This document shows positions 55,047 through 63,986 of a stretch of 64,000 nucleotides of DNA, piece after piece. A program made the translations under genes and the position numbers. The notes beneath the pieces were generated by a model. That model was not told the origin of the DNA. It did not search any database and worked only from the letters and a program-made list of their open reading frames with translations. The stretch comes from Streptomyces flaveolus (lineage in GTDB: Bacteria; Actinomycetota; Actinomycetes; Streptomycetales; Streptomycetaceae), in assembly GCF_000716535.1 (NCBI RefSeq), contig NZ_JNWV01000033.1, positions 1 to 64,000 of the forward strand, written 5' to 3'. Numbering within the stretch: the first letter of the stretch is position 1; every line of letters begins with the position of its first letter.

Positions 55047-56668
55047 CACCGCGTCCACGCCCGGTGGAACCGCGTCCGCGCCGGGTGACCCCGCGTCTGC
55101 TGTGCGTCCTGGTCGCCGTGTGCGCCCTGGCGCTCCTCCCGGCCGGCACCGCGAACGCGCACCCCCTCGGCAACTTCACCGTCAACCGCTACGACGGCCT
55201 GGTCGCCGCTCCCGGACAGCTCCGCGTCGACCACGTGGAGGACCTCGCCGAGATCCCGGCGACCCAGGCCAGGGCCGACATCGACCGGCTGGGGCTGAGC
55301 GCGTGGGCCCGGCAGCGGTGCGCACGGGCCGCCGCCGACAGCGGCCTGAGGGTCGACGGGCGTACGACCGCCCTGACGGCCGCCCGTGGCAGCGCGCGCA
55401 CGCGTCCCGGCCAGGCCGGCCTCGACACCCTGCGCCTGGAGTGCCGGCTGACCGCCCCGCTGCCCCGCGCGAGCACCGTCAGCCTCGACTTCCGGGGCGC
55501 GGGCGCCGACGGCGGGCCCGGCTGGCGGGAGATCACGGCGCGGGGCGACCGCATGACACTCACCGCGACCGACGTGCCGAAGGAGTCGGTGTCCCGGGAG
55601 CTGACCGTGTACCCGCGGGACTTGCTGTCCTCCCCCGCCGACACCGGGACGGCCTCGCTGCGGGTGCGGCCCGGTGGCCCGGCGCTCGCGGCGGACGCGG
55701 AGCGGCAGGCGGCCCCGGGTGCCGGTGTGCTCCCCCGGGGTGCCGACCGCTGGACCCGGGCCCTGGACGACCTCGTGGCCCGGCACGACCTCACCGTCGG
55801 CTTCGCCGGTCTGGCCCTGCTCGTCGCCGTCGCCCTGGGCGCGCTGCACGCGCTCGCGCCGGGCCACGGCAAGACCCTGATGGCCGCGACGGCGGCGGCG
55901 CGCGGGGGCCGGGCCCGGCCGCGGGACGTGCTGCCGATGGCCGCCTCGGTCACCGTGACCCACACCCTCGGCGTGGTCGCCCTGGGCCTCCTGGTCACGG
56001 CCGGATCCGCCGCCGCGCCGGCGGTGATCTCCTGGCTGGGCGTCGCCGGGGGCGCCCTGGTGCTGACGGCGGGCGTCACACTCGTCCGCCGTGCCTGGCG
56101 CGACCGGGTGCGGGCGACCGTGGTGGCCCACGACGGCGCGGAGCGGAGGGAGTTGATGACTGTGGGCGCCGGACACAGGGCCGCCCACCACCATCACCAC
56201 CACGACGGTGTGGAACACACCCATGGAGACCACGCACACCCCCACGACCACGACCACGGTGGTCACAGCCATGGTGGCCACACGCACACCCACGGCGGCC
56301 ACACCCACACCCACCCCACCGCGCCCACACTCCGCGGCACGATCCTGCTCGGGTTCGCCGGTGGGCTGGTGCCCAGCCCGTCCGCCGTGGTCGTGCTGGT
56401 CGGCGCCACCGCGCTCGGCAAGGCCTGGTTCGGACTGCTGCTCGTCGTGGCGTACGGGGCCGGTCTCGCGCTGACGCTCACCGCCGCCGGGTTCGCCGTC
56501 GTACGGCTGGGTGCGGGGGCGGTACGGGTTCTCCAGCGGCGCCCGCGCTGGAGCGCCCATCCGGTGGCCGTCCTGGCGCGCCGGACCCTGCCGCTCGGTT
56601 CGGCCCTGGTCGTGCTCGCGCTGGGCATGGGACTGGTGCTCAGGGGGGCCGCATCCGTGCTGGGCTGA
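55043..56668 (+). CDS. NicO/RcnA-like nickel-cobalt transporter with histidine-rich loop
   Basis: This 541-residue protein has a signal peptide, then an outside domain beginning AHPLGNFTVNRYDGLVAAPGQLRVD. The membrane part has the NicO motif HALAPGHGKT (H269-H275) and GLVPSPSAVVVLVGA. A cytoplasmic loop at about residues 382-425 carries some twenty histidines. The family exports or imports nickel/cobalt. The GTG 55043 start overlaps the TPR stop. Together with DUF4331 and TPR it forms a unit probably switched on by the ECF promoter upstream. Confidence 0.88.
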   Translation: MTPRPRPVEPRPRRVTPRLLCVLVAVCALALLPAGTANAHPLGNFTVNRYDGLVAAPGQLRVDHVEDLAEIPATQARADIDRLGLSAWARQRCARAAADSGLRVDGRTTALTAARGSARTRPGQAGLDTLRLECRLTAPLPRASTVSLDFRGAGADGGPGWREITARGDRMTLTATDVPKESVSRELTVYPRDLLSSPADTGTASLRVRPGGPALAADAERQAAPGAGVLPRGADRWTRALDDLVARHDLTVGFAGLALLVAVALGALHALAPGHGKTLMAATAAARGGRARPRDVLPMAASVTVTHTLGVVALGLLVTAGSAAAPAVISWLGVAGGALVLTAGVTLVRRAWRDRVRATVVAHDGAERRELMTVGAGHRAAHHHHHHDGVEHTHGDHAHPHDHDHGGHSHGGHTHTHGGHTHTHPTAPTLRGTILLGFAGGLVPSPSAVVVLVGATALGKAWFGLLLVVAYGAGLALTLTAAGFAVVRLGAGAVRVLQRRPRWSAHPVAVLARRTLPLGSALVVLALGMGLVLRGAASVLG

Positions 56669-56695
56669 GCTACCTTTGGGAAGGATTCGCACGAG

Positions 56696-58336
56696 ATGCC
56701 TTGGGGGGCGCCCGTGTCCGAGGAGCCGGGCCCGGAACGTGTGATCGCGGGCCGCTACCGTCTGCTGTCCCCGCTGGGCGAGGGCGGCATGGGGACCGTG
56801 TGGCGCGCCCGGGACGAGGTGCTGCACCGCGAGGTGGCCGTCAAGGAGGTGCGGGCGCCGGCCGGGCTGCCCGGCGACGAGGTCGAGCGGTTGTACGCGC
56901 GCCTGGAGCGCGAGGCCTGGGCGGCGGCCCGGGTCGCGAACCGCAACGTGGTCACGGTGTACGACGTGGCGCTGGAGGGCGGCCGGCCGTGGATCGTGAT
57001 GGAGCTGGTGCGCGGGCTGTCCCTCGCCGACCAGTTGGAGGCGGAGGGTCCGCTGCCACCGCCAAGGGCCGCGCACATCGGTGCCGAGGTGCTGTCCGCG
57101 CTGCGCGCCGCGCACGCCGCCGGGGTGCTGCACCGGGACGTGAAGCCGGCCAACGTGCTGCTGGCCAACGACGGCCGGGTGGTGCTCACCGACTTCGGGA
57201 TCGCCACGGTGGAAGGCAGTTCGGCGCTGACGATGACCGGCGAGGTGATCGGTTCGCCCGAGTTCCTGGCGCCGGAGCGGGCGTTGGGGCGGACTCCGGG
57301 TCCCGCGTCGGACCTGTGGTCGCTGGGGGTGCTGCTGTACGCGGCCGTCGAGGGCGTCTCCCCGTTCCGGCAGGACACCCCGCTCAGCACGCTGCGGGCC
57401 GTGGTGGACGAGGAGTTGCCGCCGCCGCGGTGGGCCGGGCCGCTCGCGCCCGTCATCGAGGGGCTGCTGCGCAAGGACCCGGCCGAGCGGCTGCCGGCCG
57501 GACAGGCGGAGCGGGAGCTGCGGCTGGTCGCGGCGGGCGGGTCGGTGCCGGCGGACACCGCGCCCGGTGTGTCGCCGTACCCGCCGGCGGCCGTGGCCCC
57601 GCCCCCGGAGCCGTCGCGGACCGCGCCGCTGCCGCTGCCGCTGCCCACCGGTTACCCGGACCCGGGCACCACGGCCGCCGGGCCGGACCGGCGGCCGGAG
57701 CGCGACCGCCGGGCCGCCGTCGTGCTGGTGGCAGGTGTGCTCGCGGTCGTCCTGGCGCTGGCGGGGCTGACCTACGCGCTGCTGCATCGCGACGGCGGGG
57801 GCGGACACGGGACCGAGGGCGCGCACACCGGCCGGACGAGCGGCCCGGCGCACTCCCCCACGCCGAGCGGCAGCACGGACGCGGGCACCCCGACCCCCTC
57901 TCCCTCACGGAGCAGCGCGTCGGGGAGCGGACGGCCGGCGCAGTCGGTGCGGGTGACCCTGACCGGGGCGCACACGGAGTACTCCGGGACCTGTCCGCCG
58001 CCCGCCGCGCAGGCGCCCGCGTTCACGGCGGAGTTCACGGTGGGCCGGTTGCCCGCGCGAGTGGAGTACCGGTGGGTGTCGGCGCACGGGTCGGTGGCGG
58101 ACCCCGGGTGGAAGACGCTGTCGTTCCCGGCGGGCGGTGCGCGCACGCGGGAGCAGCGGGTGACGGTGACGACGTACGCCGAGGGCGGGACGATCGAGAA
58201 CGAGATCGGCGTCGAGGTGCGCGGTCCGGTGCGGACGACGTCGAACTCGGTGCCGTTCTCGGTGACCTGTACGACGGCGGCGGAGACCCCGTCGTCCGGG
58301 ACCTCCGCCTCCGCCTCGCCGTCGGGCTCACCCTGA
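56696..58336 (+). CDS. Receptor-like Ser/Thr protein kinase
   Basis: This 546-residue protein has a Hanks-type kinase domain (about 20-275): GEGGMGTV (28-35), K50, HRDVKPAN from H146 with D148, D166 in DFG, and APERALG. A Pro-rich juxtamembrane region is followed by one membrane helix (about 340-363) and an outside domain of about 130 residues with two or more cysteines (SGTCPPPA...PFSVTC), which is beta-rich, not PASTA. It likely senses a cell-surface signal. ATG 56696 and GTG 56714 are both possible starts; TACCTT at 56671 is a -10 candidate. Confidence 0.92.
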   Translation: MPWGAPVSEEPGPERVIAGRYRLLSPLGEGGMGTVWRARDEVLHREVAVKEVRAPAGLPGDEVERLYARLEREAWAAARVANRNVVTVYDVALEGGRPWIVMELVRGLSLADQLEAEGPLPPPRAAHIGAEVLSALRAAHAAGVLHRDVKPANVLLANDGRVVLTDFGIATVEGSSALTMTGEVIGSPEFLAPERALGRTPGPASDLWSLGVLLYAAVEGVSPFRQDTPLSTLRAVVDEELPPPRWAGPLAPVIEGLLRKDPAERLPAGQAERELRLVAAGGSVPADTAPGVSPYPPAAVAPPPEPSRTAPLPLPLPTGYPDPGTTAAGPDRRPERDRRAAVVLVAGVLAVVLALAGLTYALLHRDGGGGHGTEGAHTGRTSGPAHSPTPSGSTDAGTPTPSPSRSSASGSGRPAQSVRVTLTGAHTEYSGTCPPPAAQAPAFTAEFTVGRLPARVEYRWVSAHGSVADPGWKTLSFPAGGARTREQRVTVTTYAEGGTIENEIGVEVRGPVRTTSNSVPFSVTCTTAAETPSSGTSASASPSGSP

Positions 58337-58395
58337 GAACGGCACCCTGAGAACAGCACTGGGGAACCTCACCCTGCCGGGCGAGCCCGTACGGG

Positions 58396-59202
58396 TCATG
58401 CCGCGTTGTTCAGCACGGGCAGGTAGCCGCCGGACTGGCCGGACGCGGTCGGGTGGTACGACTCGCCGATGTTGAGCCAGTTGACGCTGTGCAGCCAGGA
58501 GTTGCTGGAGCAGATCTCGTGGCCGGAGAACGTGGTGCGGACGTCGCCGAAGACGAAGTTGTGGGCGGTGGCGCGGGCCTTGATGGTGTTGTCCATGTAG
58601 TCGGCGGCGTCGTTGATCGCGGAGCGCTTGGTCTCGGAGAGGCCGAGGCAGGCCTGGCCGAGCAGGTAGAAGCGGGGGTAGCCGATGACGACCACCCGGG
58701 CGGACGGGGCTTTGGCGCTGATCGCGTTGTAGACGGTGTCCAGCTTGCCGGGGAGCGTGTTGGTGACGTACGCCTTCGCGGTGTTGATGCGGGACAGACA
58801 GGTGCTGTCCGAGCTGGTCACACAGGTGGTCATGACGTCGGCGAAACCGGCGTCGTTGCCGCCGATGGTGATGGACACCAGCGAGGTGGAGGAGTTCAGC
58901 GAGCCGAGCTGGCCCGCGAGCACGTCGTCCGTCTTCGCGCCGGAGCAGGCGTTGAAGGCGAACGAGGAAGGGCTGTGGGCGGCGTTCCACAGGTAGGGGT
59001 AGGCCTTCGTGCTGCGGTCGCAGTCGCCGCTCGAGCTGATGTAGCTGCCGGCGCCCACCCCGGAGGAGTAGGAGTCACCGAGTGCGACGTAGCCGCCGGC
59101 CGCGGCGGTCGAGGACGCCTGTGCCGAAGCGGCCCCGGTGAGACCGAGGCCGACGGCGAGGAGGAGCGAGGTCACGAATCCGGTAAGTCGGGAACGTCTC
59201 AT
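58396..59202 (-). CDS. Secreted SGNH/GDSL lipase/esterase
   Basis: This 268-residue exported hydrolase has a signal peptide (residues 1-30, basic start, LLLAVGLGLTGAASAQAS). The catalytic serine is S44 in GDSYSSG; the oxyanion block GGNDAGFADV is present, and the catalytic histidine is H250 in YHPTASG. Six cysteines likely form disulfides as in other Streptomyces SGNH lipases. The ribosome-binding sequence is GGGAGG. It is convergent with the kinase gene. Confidence 0.93.
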   Translation of the reverse strand: MRRSRLTGFVTSLLLAVGLGLTGAASAQASSTAAAGGYVALGDSYSSGVGAGSYISSSGDCDRSTKAYPYLWNAAHSPSSFAFNACSGAKTDDVLAGQLGSLNSSTSLVSITIGGNDAGFADVMTTCVTSSDSTCLSRINTAKAYVTNTLPGKLDTVYNAISAKAPSARVVVIGYPRFYLLGQACLGLSETKRSAINDAADYMDNTIKARATAHNFVFGDVRTTFSGHEICSSNSWLHSVNWLNIGESYHPTASGQSGGYLPVLNNAA

Positions 59203-59239
59203 GGAACCTCCCTTTAGCAGGATCTCTGCCTCAACTGTG

Positions 59240-59250
59240 GTAGCAGCTAC
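59240..59250. promoter_or_regulatory. Palindrome in the lipase leader
   Basis: GTAGCAGCTAC is a perfect 11-bp palindrome 38 bases before the lipase start. The 282-bp space 59203-59484 also has TGACG-CCA-CGTCA (59352-59364), and on the plus strand TTGACG, but no other gene is seen there. Confidence 0.4.
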
Positions 59251-59484
59251 GCGTGTTGACAGGAAGTGTTCATGCCAAGACTTTTGTCATCTCGACAGGA
59301 TCGGCCCAAGACGTTCACCGCTCATATATTGCGCATGCATGCCACATCTGTTGACGCCACGTCACCCTTCGACTCCTGGAGGCCCGGACACCGTCGAGCC
59401 GCGTGCCGGGCGCCTCTTGGGAACACCCGGGACAACAGGCGGAAATGCCGTGCGCGGAGTGCATCCGTGACGGATCATGGCGGC

Positions 59485-60579
59485 ATGTCTGCCAACCCAC
59501 ACGACGCTCTGCCGATCCGGCTCCACGTCGACGACTCCGACTCGCCGTCCGACGTCGTCGACGCGCTGTTCCTCGGCCGCTTCGCGACGGGCGAGCAGCC
59601 GTACTCGCACGCCGCGAACATCGACCGGGTGCGCTCGGGCGCGACCCTGCTGCCGGAGGGCGCCCGCGTGCTGCGGATGGCCCGCGACGACGACCGCAGC
59701 GCGACCCTCGCCGAGGGGGACGGCTGGACGCTGCTGGTCTCCCGCTGGAACCGGGGCGCGGACGTCACGGTCACCGCGACCAGCGCCGAACTGGCCAAGC
59801 GGGTCCTCGACCAGGCCACGGACGGCGCGGCCGACGAGCCGGAACCGCAGCCGGAGAACGTGACGATGGGGTTCTGGTACGTCTCCCCCAGGCGCGGCCC
59901 GCACCGCACCACCCGGCAGATCTCCGCGGGCACGTGGGACGAGGTCCGGCCCAACTACACGGCGCCGGTGGCGGACGCGATGGACCGCCTGATGAAGACG
60001 ACCCCGGAGGACATCGCGGGCCGGCTGTTGCTGCTCCACGGCCCGCCCGGTACCGGCAAGACCTCCGCCCTGCGCACCCTCGCCCGCTCCTGGCGCGACT
60101 GGTGCCAGGTCGACTGCGTCCTGGACCCGGAGCGCCTCTTCTCCGACGTCGGCTATCTCATGGACATCGCCATCGGGGAGGACGACGGCGCGGGCAAGGG
60201 CCGCTGGCGGCTGCTGCTGCTGGAGGACTGCGACGAGCTGATCCGGGGCGAGGCCCGGCACACGGCGGGCCAGGCCCTGTCCCGGCTGCTGAACCTCACC
60301 GACGGGCTGCTCGGCCAGGGCCGCAACGTCCTGGTCGGCGTCACCACCAACGAGGACCTGGAGCGGCTGCACCCGGCCGTGGTCCGCCCCGGCCGCTGCC
60401 TGGCCCGCATCGAGGTCGGCCCGCTGACCCGCCCGGAGGCGGTGAAGTGGCTCGGCACCGATGAGGGCGTCGCCCGGGACGGCGCGACCCTGGCCGAGCT
60501 GTACGCGCTGCGCCGGGGCACCGCGCCGACCTCGGTGCCGGGGGCCAGGGAGGGCGCGGACGCGGGCCTGTACCTCTAG
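59485..60579 (+). CDS. AAA-family ATPase with N-terminal DUF5925
   Basis: This 364-residue ATPase has an N-terminal domain of about 140 residues (DUF5925 type, LFLGRFATGEQPYSHAANIDRV) before an AAA module. Walker A is at residues 186-193 (GPPGTGKT), Walker B is LLLLEDCDEL, and sensor/arginine elements lie in VGVTTNEDLERLHPAVVRPGR. It remodels protein or nucleic-acid complexes; the partner is not visible. ATG 59485 is chosen. Confidence 0.85.
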   Translation: MSANPHDALPIRLHVDDSDSPSDVVDALFLGRFATGEQPYSHAANIDRVRSGATLLPEGARVLRMARDDDRSATLAEGDGWTLLVSRWNRGADVTVTATSAELAKRVLDQATDGAADEPEPQPENVTMGFWYVSPRRGPHRTTRQISAGTWDEVRPNYTAPVADAMDRLMKTTPEDIAGRLLLLHGPPGTGKTSALRTLARSWRDWCQVDCVLDPERLFSDVGYLMDIAIGEDDGAGKGRWRLLLLEDCDELIRGEARHTAGQALSRLLNLTDGLLGQGRNVLVGVTTNEDLERLHPAVVRPGRCLARIEVGPLTRPEAVKWLGTDEGVARDGATLAELYALRRGTAPTSVPGAREGADAGLYL

Positions 60580-60594
60580 TGCTTTGATGAGGGT

Positions 60595-61362
60595 ATGACC
60601 CTGTTCGTCGGCACGTCGGGGTGGCAGTACAAGGACTGGCGGGACCACGTCTACCCGGCCGGGGTGCCGGCGCGGCTGTGGCTGGAGGAGTACACCCGGC
60701 TGTTCGCGACCGTGGAGATCAACAACGCGTTCTACCGGCTGCCGTCGTACGACACCTTCGCCGCCTGGCGCGACCGCGTCCCGCCGGACTTCGTGGTCAC
60801 GGTCAAGGCCAGCCGGTACCTCACCCACATCAAGCGGCTCAAGGACCCCGAGGAGCCGGTGCACCGCCTGATGACCCACGCGGCGGGCCTCGGCGACCGC
60901 CTGGGCCCGGTCCTGCTCCAGCTCCCGCCCACCCTGCGCGCCGACCCGCTCCTGCTGGACGCCTGCCTGGCCTGTTTCCCGGCCGGTACGAGGGTCGCGG
61001 TGGAACCCCGCCACGACTCCTGGTGGACGGGCGAGGTCCGTGCGGTGCTGGCGTCACGTGGCGCGGCCCTGTGCTGGGCGGACGTCCTGGCCCGCCCGGT
61101 CACCCCGCTGTGGCGCACCGCCGACTGGGGCTACGTCCGCTTCCACCAGGGCCGCGCCCAGCCCTGGCCGCGCTACGGCCGCCGCTCCCTGGACACCTGG
61201 GTGGACCGTGTCGCGACGACCTGGTCGGACACGGAGGACGTGTACGCGTACTTCAACAACGACCCCGGGGGCGCGGCGGTCCAGGACGCGGTGACGTTCG
61301 GCCGGGCGGCGAGGAGGGCGGGCCTGACGGTGACCAGGACGCCGGAGCCGGCGAAACTCTGA
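60595..61362 (+). CDS. DUF72 protein
   Basis: This 255-residue TIM-barrel-like protein has FVGTSGWQYKDWRDHVYP at the N-terminus, VEINNAFYRLPS, PPDFVVTVKASRYLTHIKRL, LGPVLLQLPP and YAYFNNDPGGAAVQDA. The function of DUF72 is unknown, perhaps metal-dependent. It begins 16 bases after the ATPase stop, possibly in the same transcript. Confidence 0.88.
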   Translation: MTLFVGTSGWQYKDWRDHVYPAGVPARLWLEEYTRLFATVEINNAFYRLPSYDTFAAWRDRVPPDFVVTVKASRYLTHIKRLKDPEEPVHRLMTHAAGLGDRLGPVLLQLPPTLRADPLLLDACLACFPAGTRVAVEPRHDSWWTGEVRAVLASRGAALCWADVLARPVTPLWRTADWGYVRFHQGRAQPWPRYGRRSLDTWVDRVATTWSDTEDVYAYFNNDPGGAAVQDAVTFGRAARRAGLTVTRTPEPAKL

Positions 61363-61383
61363 CACGTGTCCCGCTCGTCGTTC

Positions 61384-61411
61384 CCGCCGCGACGGCGCTC
61401 GGCCGCGGCGG
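61384..61411. terminator. Hairpin between DUF72 and GntR genes
   Basis: CCGCCGCG pairs with CGCGGCGG around a 12-base loop, in the space between two convergent genes (stops at 61362 and 61437). Confidence 0.55.
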
Positions 61412-61436
61412 CGGAGCGCCGCGGTGCCGGACTCGC

Positions 61437-61808
61437 TCAGGCCTCCCCGTAAGCCGCCCGCAGCGCGTCCCGCACAGCACCCAGTGCCTCGTCCTCGGCG
61501 AGCCCGAGCCGCCGCACCCGCTCGACGTACGCCTGGGCGGCCAGGGAGGCCTCCCGCACCGCGGCCGAGCCGGCGGCCGCCACGAACGTGCCGTTGCGCC
61601 CCCGCGTCTCGATCACCCCGTCGCCCTCCAGCGCCCGGTACGCCTTCGCCACCGTGTTCACCGCGAGCCCCAGGGACTCGGCCAGCCCCCGCACGGTCGG
61701 CAGCCGGTACCCGACCGGGAGCGCGCCGGACCGCGCCTGCTCGGAGATCTGCGCCCGCACCTGCTCGTACGGGGGCGCGCTGTCATCGATGCGGATCTTC
61801 AGGCTCAC
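61437..61808 (-). CDS. YtrA-type GntR regulator
   Basis: This 123-residue protein is only a winged helix (YEQVRAQISEQARSGALPVGYRLPTVRGLAESLGLAVNTVAKAYRALEGDGVIETRGRNGTFV) with a short helical tail; it lacks a full effector domain. YtrA-type regulators usually repress ABC transporter genes. None is adjacent here; the divergent neighbour is a GNAT acetyltransferase starting 71 bases away, which may be its target. Confidence 0.88.
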   Translation of the reverse strand: MSLKIRIDDSAPPYEQVRAQISEQARSGALPVGYRLPTVRGLAESLGLAVNTVAKAYRALEGDGVIETRGRNGTFVAAAGSAAVREASLAAQAYVERVRRLGLAEDEALGAVRDALRAAYGEA

Positions 61809-61879
61809 AGGGCCGATTGTCGCGCACCCGCCGGAAAATGAGAGGCACCCGGCCCTCCCGGCCCGTACGGTGCCTGATC

Positions 61880-62809
61880 ATGACAGTCCTCGTGCGCGCT
61901 CTGCGCCCCGACGTCCCGGCGGACGCCGAGGGCTTCGCCCGTGTCCGCCGCCTCGCTCTGCCGTACATCCTGTTCACGCCGGACTCGGTCCGGCACACGG
62001 TGGCCCATACGCACCCGGACGCCCGGTTCCGGCCGCTCGTCGCGGAGGAGGACGGCGAGATCATCGGCACGGCGCAGGTGCATCTGATCCCCGAGAGCCC
62101 CGACCCGGGCCAGGGCGCCCTGAACGTCTACGTCCGTCCGGACCGGACGCACCGCGGTGCCGGCCGGCTGCTGGTCCGGGCCGCCGAGGAGTACCTCGCG
62201 GAGGCGGGCGCGACCAAGCTGTTCGCCTGGGCGCTGGACGAGCCGGCCAACCAGGCCTTCGCCGAGCGGCGCGGCTACCGGCGGGGCCGTACCGCGCACT
62301 TCCTCCGCCTCGGCCTGGCGGACGGCACGCTGCCGCCGCTCCCGGAGATCCCGCCCGGCGTCGAACTGCGCACGGCCGCCGACTTCGCGGACGACCCCCG
62401 GCCGCTGTTCGAGCTGGACGCGGAGACGGTGCTCGACGAACCGAGCGACGTGGAGTACGCGTTCACGGACTACGACGTCTGGCTCGCGGAGAACTGGAAC
62501 CACCCGCTGCTGGACCGGGAGCTGACCACGGCCGCCTGTGTCGACGGCCGTCCGGTCGCCTTCACCGTGGCCTACACCGACGGCGAGGGCCGCTACTCCA
62601 CGGCGATGACCGGCACCGCCCGGGCCCACCGCGGCCGTGGCCTGGCCAAGCTCGCCAAGGTCCACTCCCTGCACCGGGCCCGCGCCGCCGGTGTCACCGA
62701 GGCCTTCACGGGCAACGACACCGGCAACGCCCCCATGATCGCGATCAACAAGTGGCTCGGGTACGAGGTCTGCGCGACGGAGGTGCGCTATGTCCGTGGA
62801 CTCGGCTGA
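61880..62809 (+). CDS. Two-domain GNAT N-acetyltransferase
   Basis: This 309-residue acetyltransferase has a first GNAT domain (about 1-140, with LNVYVRPDRTHRGAGRLLVRAAEEY as the acetyl-CoA loop). A second domain (about 160-305) contains TGTARAHRGRGLAKLAKVHSL. Such double-GNAT proteins are common in Streptomyces and acylate small molecules. TACGGT eight bases before ATG 61880 could be a leaderless -10. The last 20 bases overlap the next gene. Confidence 0.88.
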   Translation: MTVLVRALRPDVPADAEGFARVRRLALPYILFTPDSVRHTVAHTHPDARFRPLVAEEDGEIIGTAQVHLIPESPDPGQGALNVYVRPDRTHRGAGRLLVRAAEEYLAEAGATKLFAWALDEPANQAFAERRGYRRGRTAHFLRLGLADGTLPPLPEIPPGVELRTAADFADDPRPLFELDAETVLDEPSDVEYAFTDYDVWLAENWNHPLLDRELTTAACVDGRPVAFTVAYTDGEGRYSTAMTGTARAHRGRGLAKLAKVHSLHRARAAGVTEAFTGNDTGNAPMIAINKWLGYEVCATEVRYVRGLG

Positions 62810-63290
62810 GCCGGCCCGGCTGGAGGTCGTCCTGGTCAAGGCGGGCCGGACGAAGATCCGTTACCCGGCGGAGCTGCTCGGGGACGACGGCAACCGGATC
62901 GCCGTACGGGCGCCCTGGGCGGGCTCCGGGGTCCGGGACTTCGGGTTCGTGCGGTTCGAGCCCGGTGACGTGTTCACCGAGTACTACTGGCGGGACCGGT
63001 GGTACTCGGTGAAGGAGGTGCGCGCGGCGGACGGCTCGGTCAAGGGCTGGTACTGCGACGTCACGCGCCCCGCGCTGCGCTCCGGGACGGAGCTGGTCGT
63101 GGAGGACCTCGACCTGGACCTGTGGCGCTCCGCTGACGGGCGGGACGTACGGCGTCTGGACGAGGACGAGTTCGCCGAGAGCGGCCTCGCGGAGACGGAC
63201 CCGCAGGCCGCGTCCGCCGCGGTGGCCGCACTCGACACGCTGGAGGCGCTGGCGATCCGCGCCGACGGCTTCGCGGAGTTGCTGGCCTGA
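62790..63290 (+). CDS. DUF402 protein
   Basis: This 166-residue protein has a DUF402 domain (FGFVRFEPGDVFTEYYWRDRWYSVKEVRAADGSVKGWYCDVTRP; VEDLDLDLWRSADGRDVRRLDEDEF). Members include nucleoside di/triphosphatases with a metal site made by Asp/Glu residues. ATG 62790 lies inside the end of the GNAT gene, so it is coupled to it. Confidence 0.85.
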   Translation: MSVDSAEPARLEVVLVKAGRTKIRYPAELLGDDGNRIAVRAPWAGSGVRDFGFVRFEPGDVFTEYYWRDRWYSVKEVRAADGSVKGWYCDVTRPALRSGTELVVEDLDLDLWRSADGRDVRRLDEDEFAESGLAETDPQAASAAVAALDTLEALAIRADGFAELLA

Positions 63291-63310
63291 CCGGCCCCGG
63301 CGCCCCGGTG

Positions 63311-63931
63311 TCAGACGGTGGCCACCACCGCGTACCGCTCGTCGTCCACGTCCTTGCCCCACAACACGGAGTCGTCGGACAGTCGCTCCAGCCGCACGTC
63401 CCGGCTCAGCGGCTCCAGCAGGGCAGTGAGCCGGGCGGCCGGGACGCCGACCGGGCTGAGGGTCCCCCACACGCCCTCGATCAGCACGAATCCGCCTCCG
63501 GGGCGCAGCAGGCGCCGCCAGTGCCGCAGCGCCCCGGCCGGGTCCGGCAGCGCCCACAGCACATGCCGTACCAGGACCACGTCGAAGCGGCGCTCCCCCA
63601 CCGGCGGGGCCACGGCGTCCCCGCACAGGATCGTCGCGGGGCGTCCGGCGAGCTTGGCCCGGGCCCGCTCGACCATCGCCGGGGACCGGTCGACACCCGT
63701 CACCCGGTGCCCCTGCTCGACGGCGAGGAGTGACAGGCTGCCGGTACCGCAGCCGAGGTCGAGGACGTCCGCGGGGTGGTCCGGGAGCCAGGTCCGCAGC
63801 CGGTCCGCCCAGGCCGCACGCACCTCCGGGTCGCGCAGGCCGTGGTCCGGCTCGTCGTCGAAGGCGGCGGCCTGCGCATCCCAGTCCGCTTCCGGGGCAT
63901 CCGCAACCGTGTGCGCGTTCTCGCTCGTCAT
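63311..63931 (-). CDS. Class I SAM-dependent methyltransferase
   Basis: This 206-residue methyltransferase has motif I VLDLGCGTG (56-64), VTGVDRSPAMVERAR, and a post-I LCGDA. The substrate is not recognisable. ATG 63931 is chosen. Direct repeats with GTGACA lie upstream (63941-63986). An ATG at 63998 on the plus strand may start a divergent gene beyond the window. Confidence 0.85.
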   Translation of the reverse strand: MTSENAHTVADAPEADWDAQAAAFDDEPDHGLRDPEVRAAWADRLRTWLPDHPADVLDLGCGTGSLSLLAVEQGHRVTGVDRSPAMVERARAKLAGRPATILCGDAVAPPVGERRFDVVLVRHVLWALPDPAGALRHWRRLLRPGGGFVLIEGVWGTLSPVGVPAARLTALLEPLSRDVRLERLSDDSVLWGKDVDDERYAVVATV

Positions 63932-63940
63932 GCCCAGAGA

Positions 63941-63986
63941 GTGACACACGCCACTGACAGTGCGGACGTGACAGCCGCCACTGACA
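63941..63986. repeat. Two 19-bp direct repeats before the methyltransferase
   Basis: GTGACACACGCCACTGACA (63941-63959) and GTGACAGCCGCCACTGACA (63968-63986) are 27 bases apart. The first overlaps the palindrome CACTGACAGTG (63952-63962). They probably bind a regulator of the divergent pair. Confidence 0.55.
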
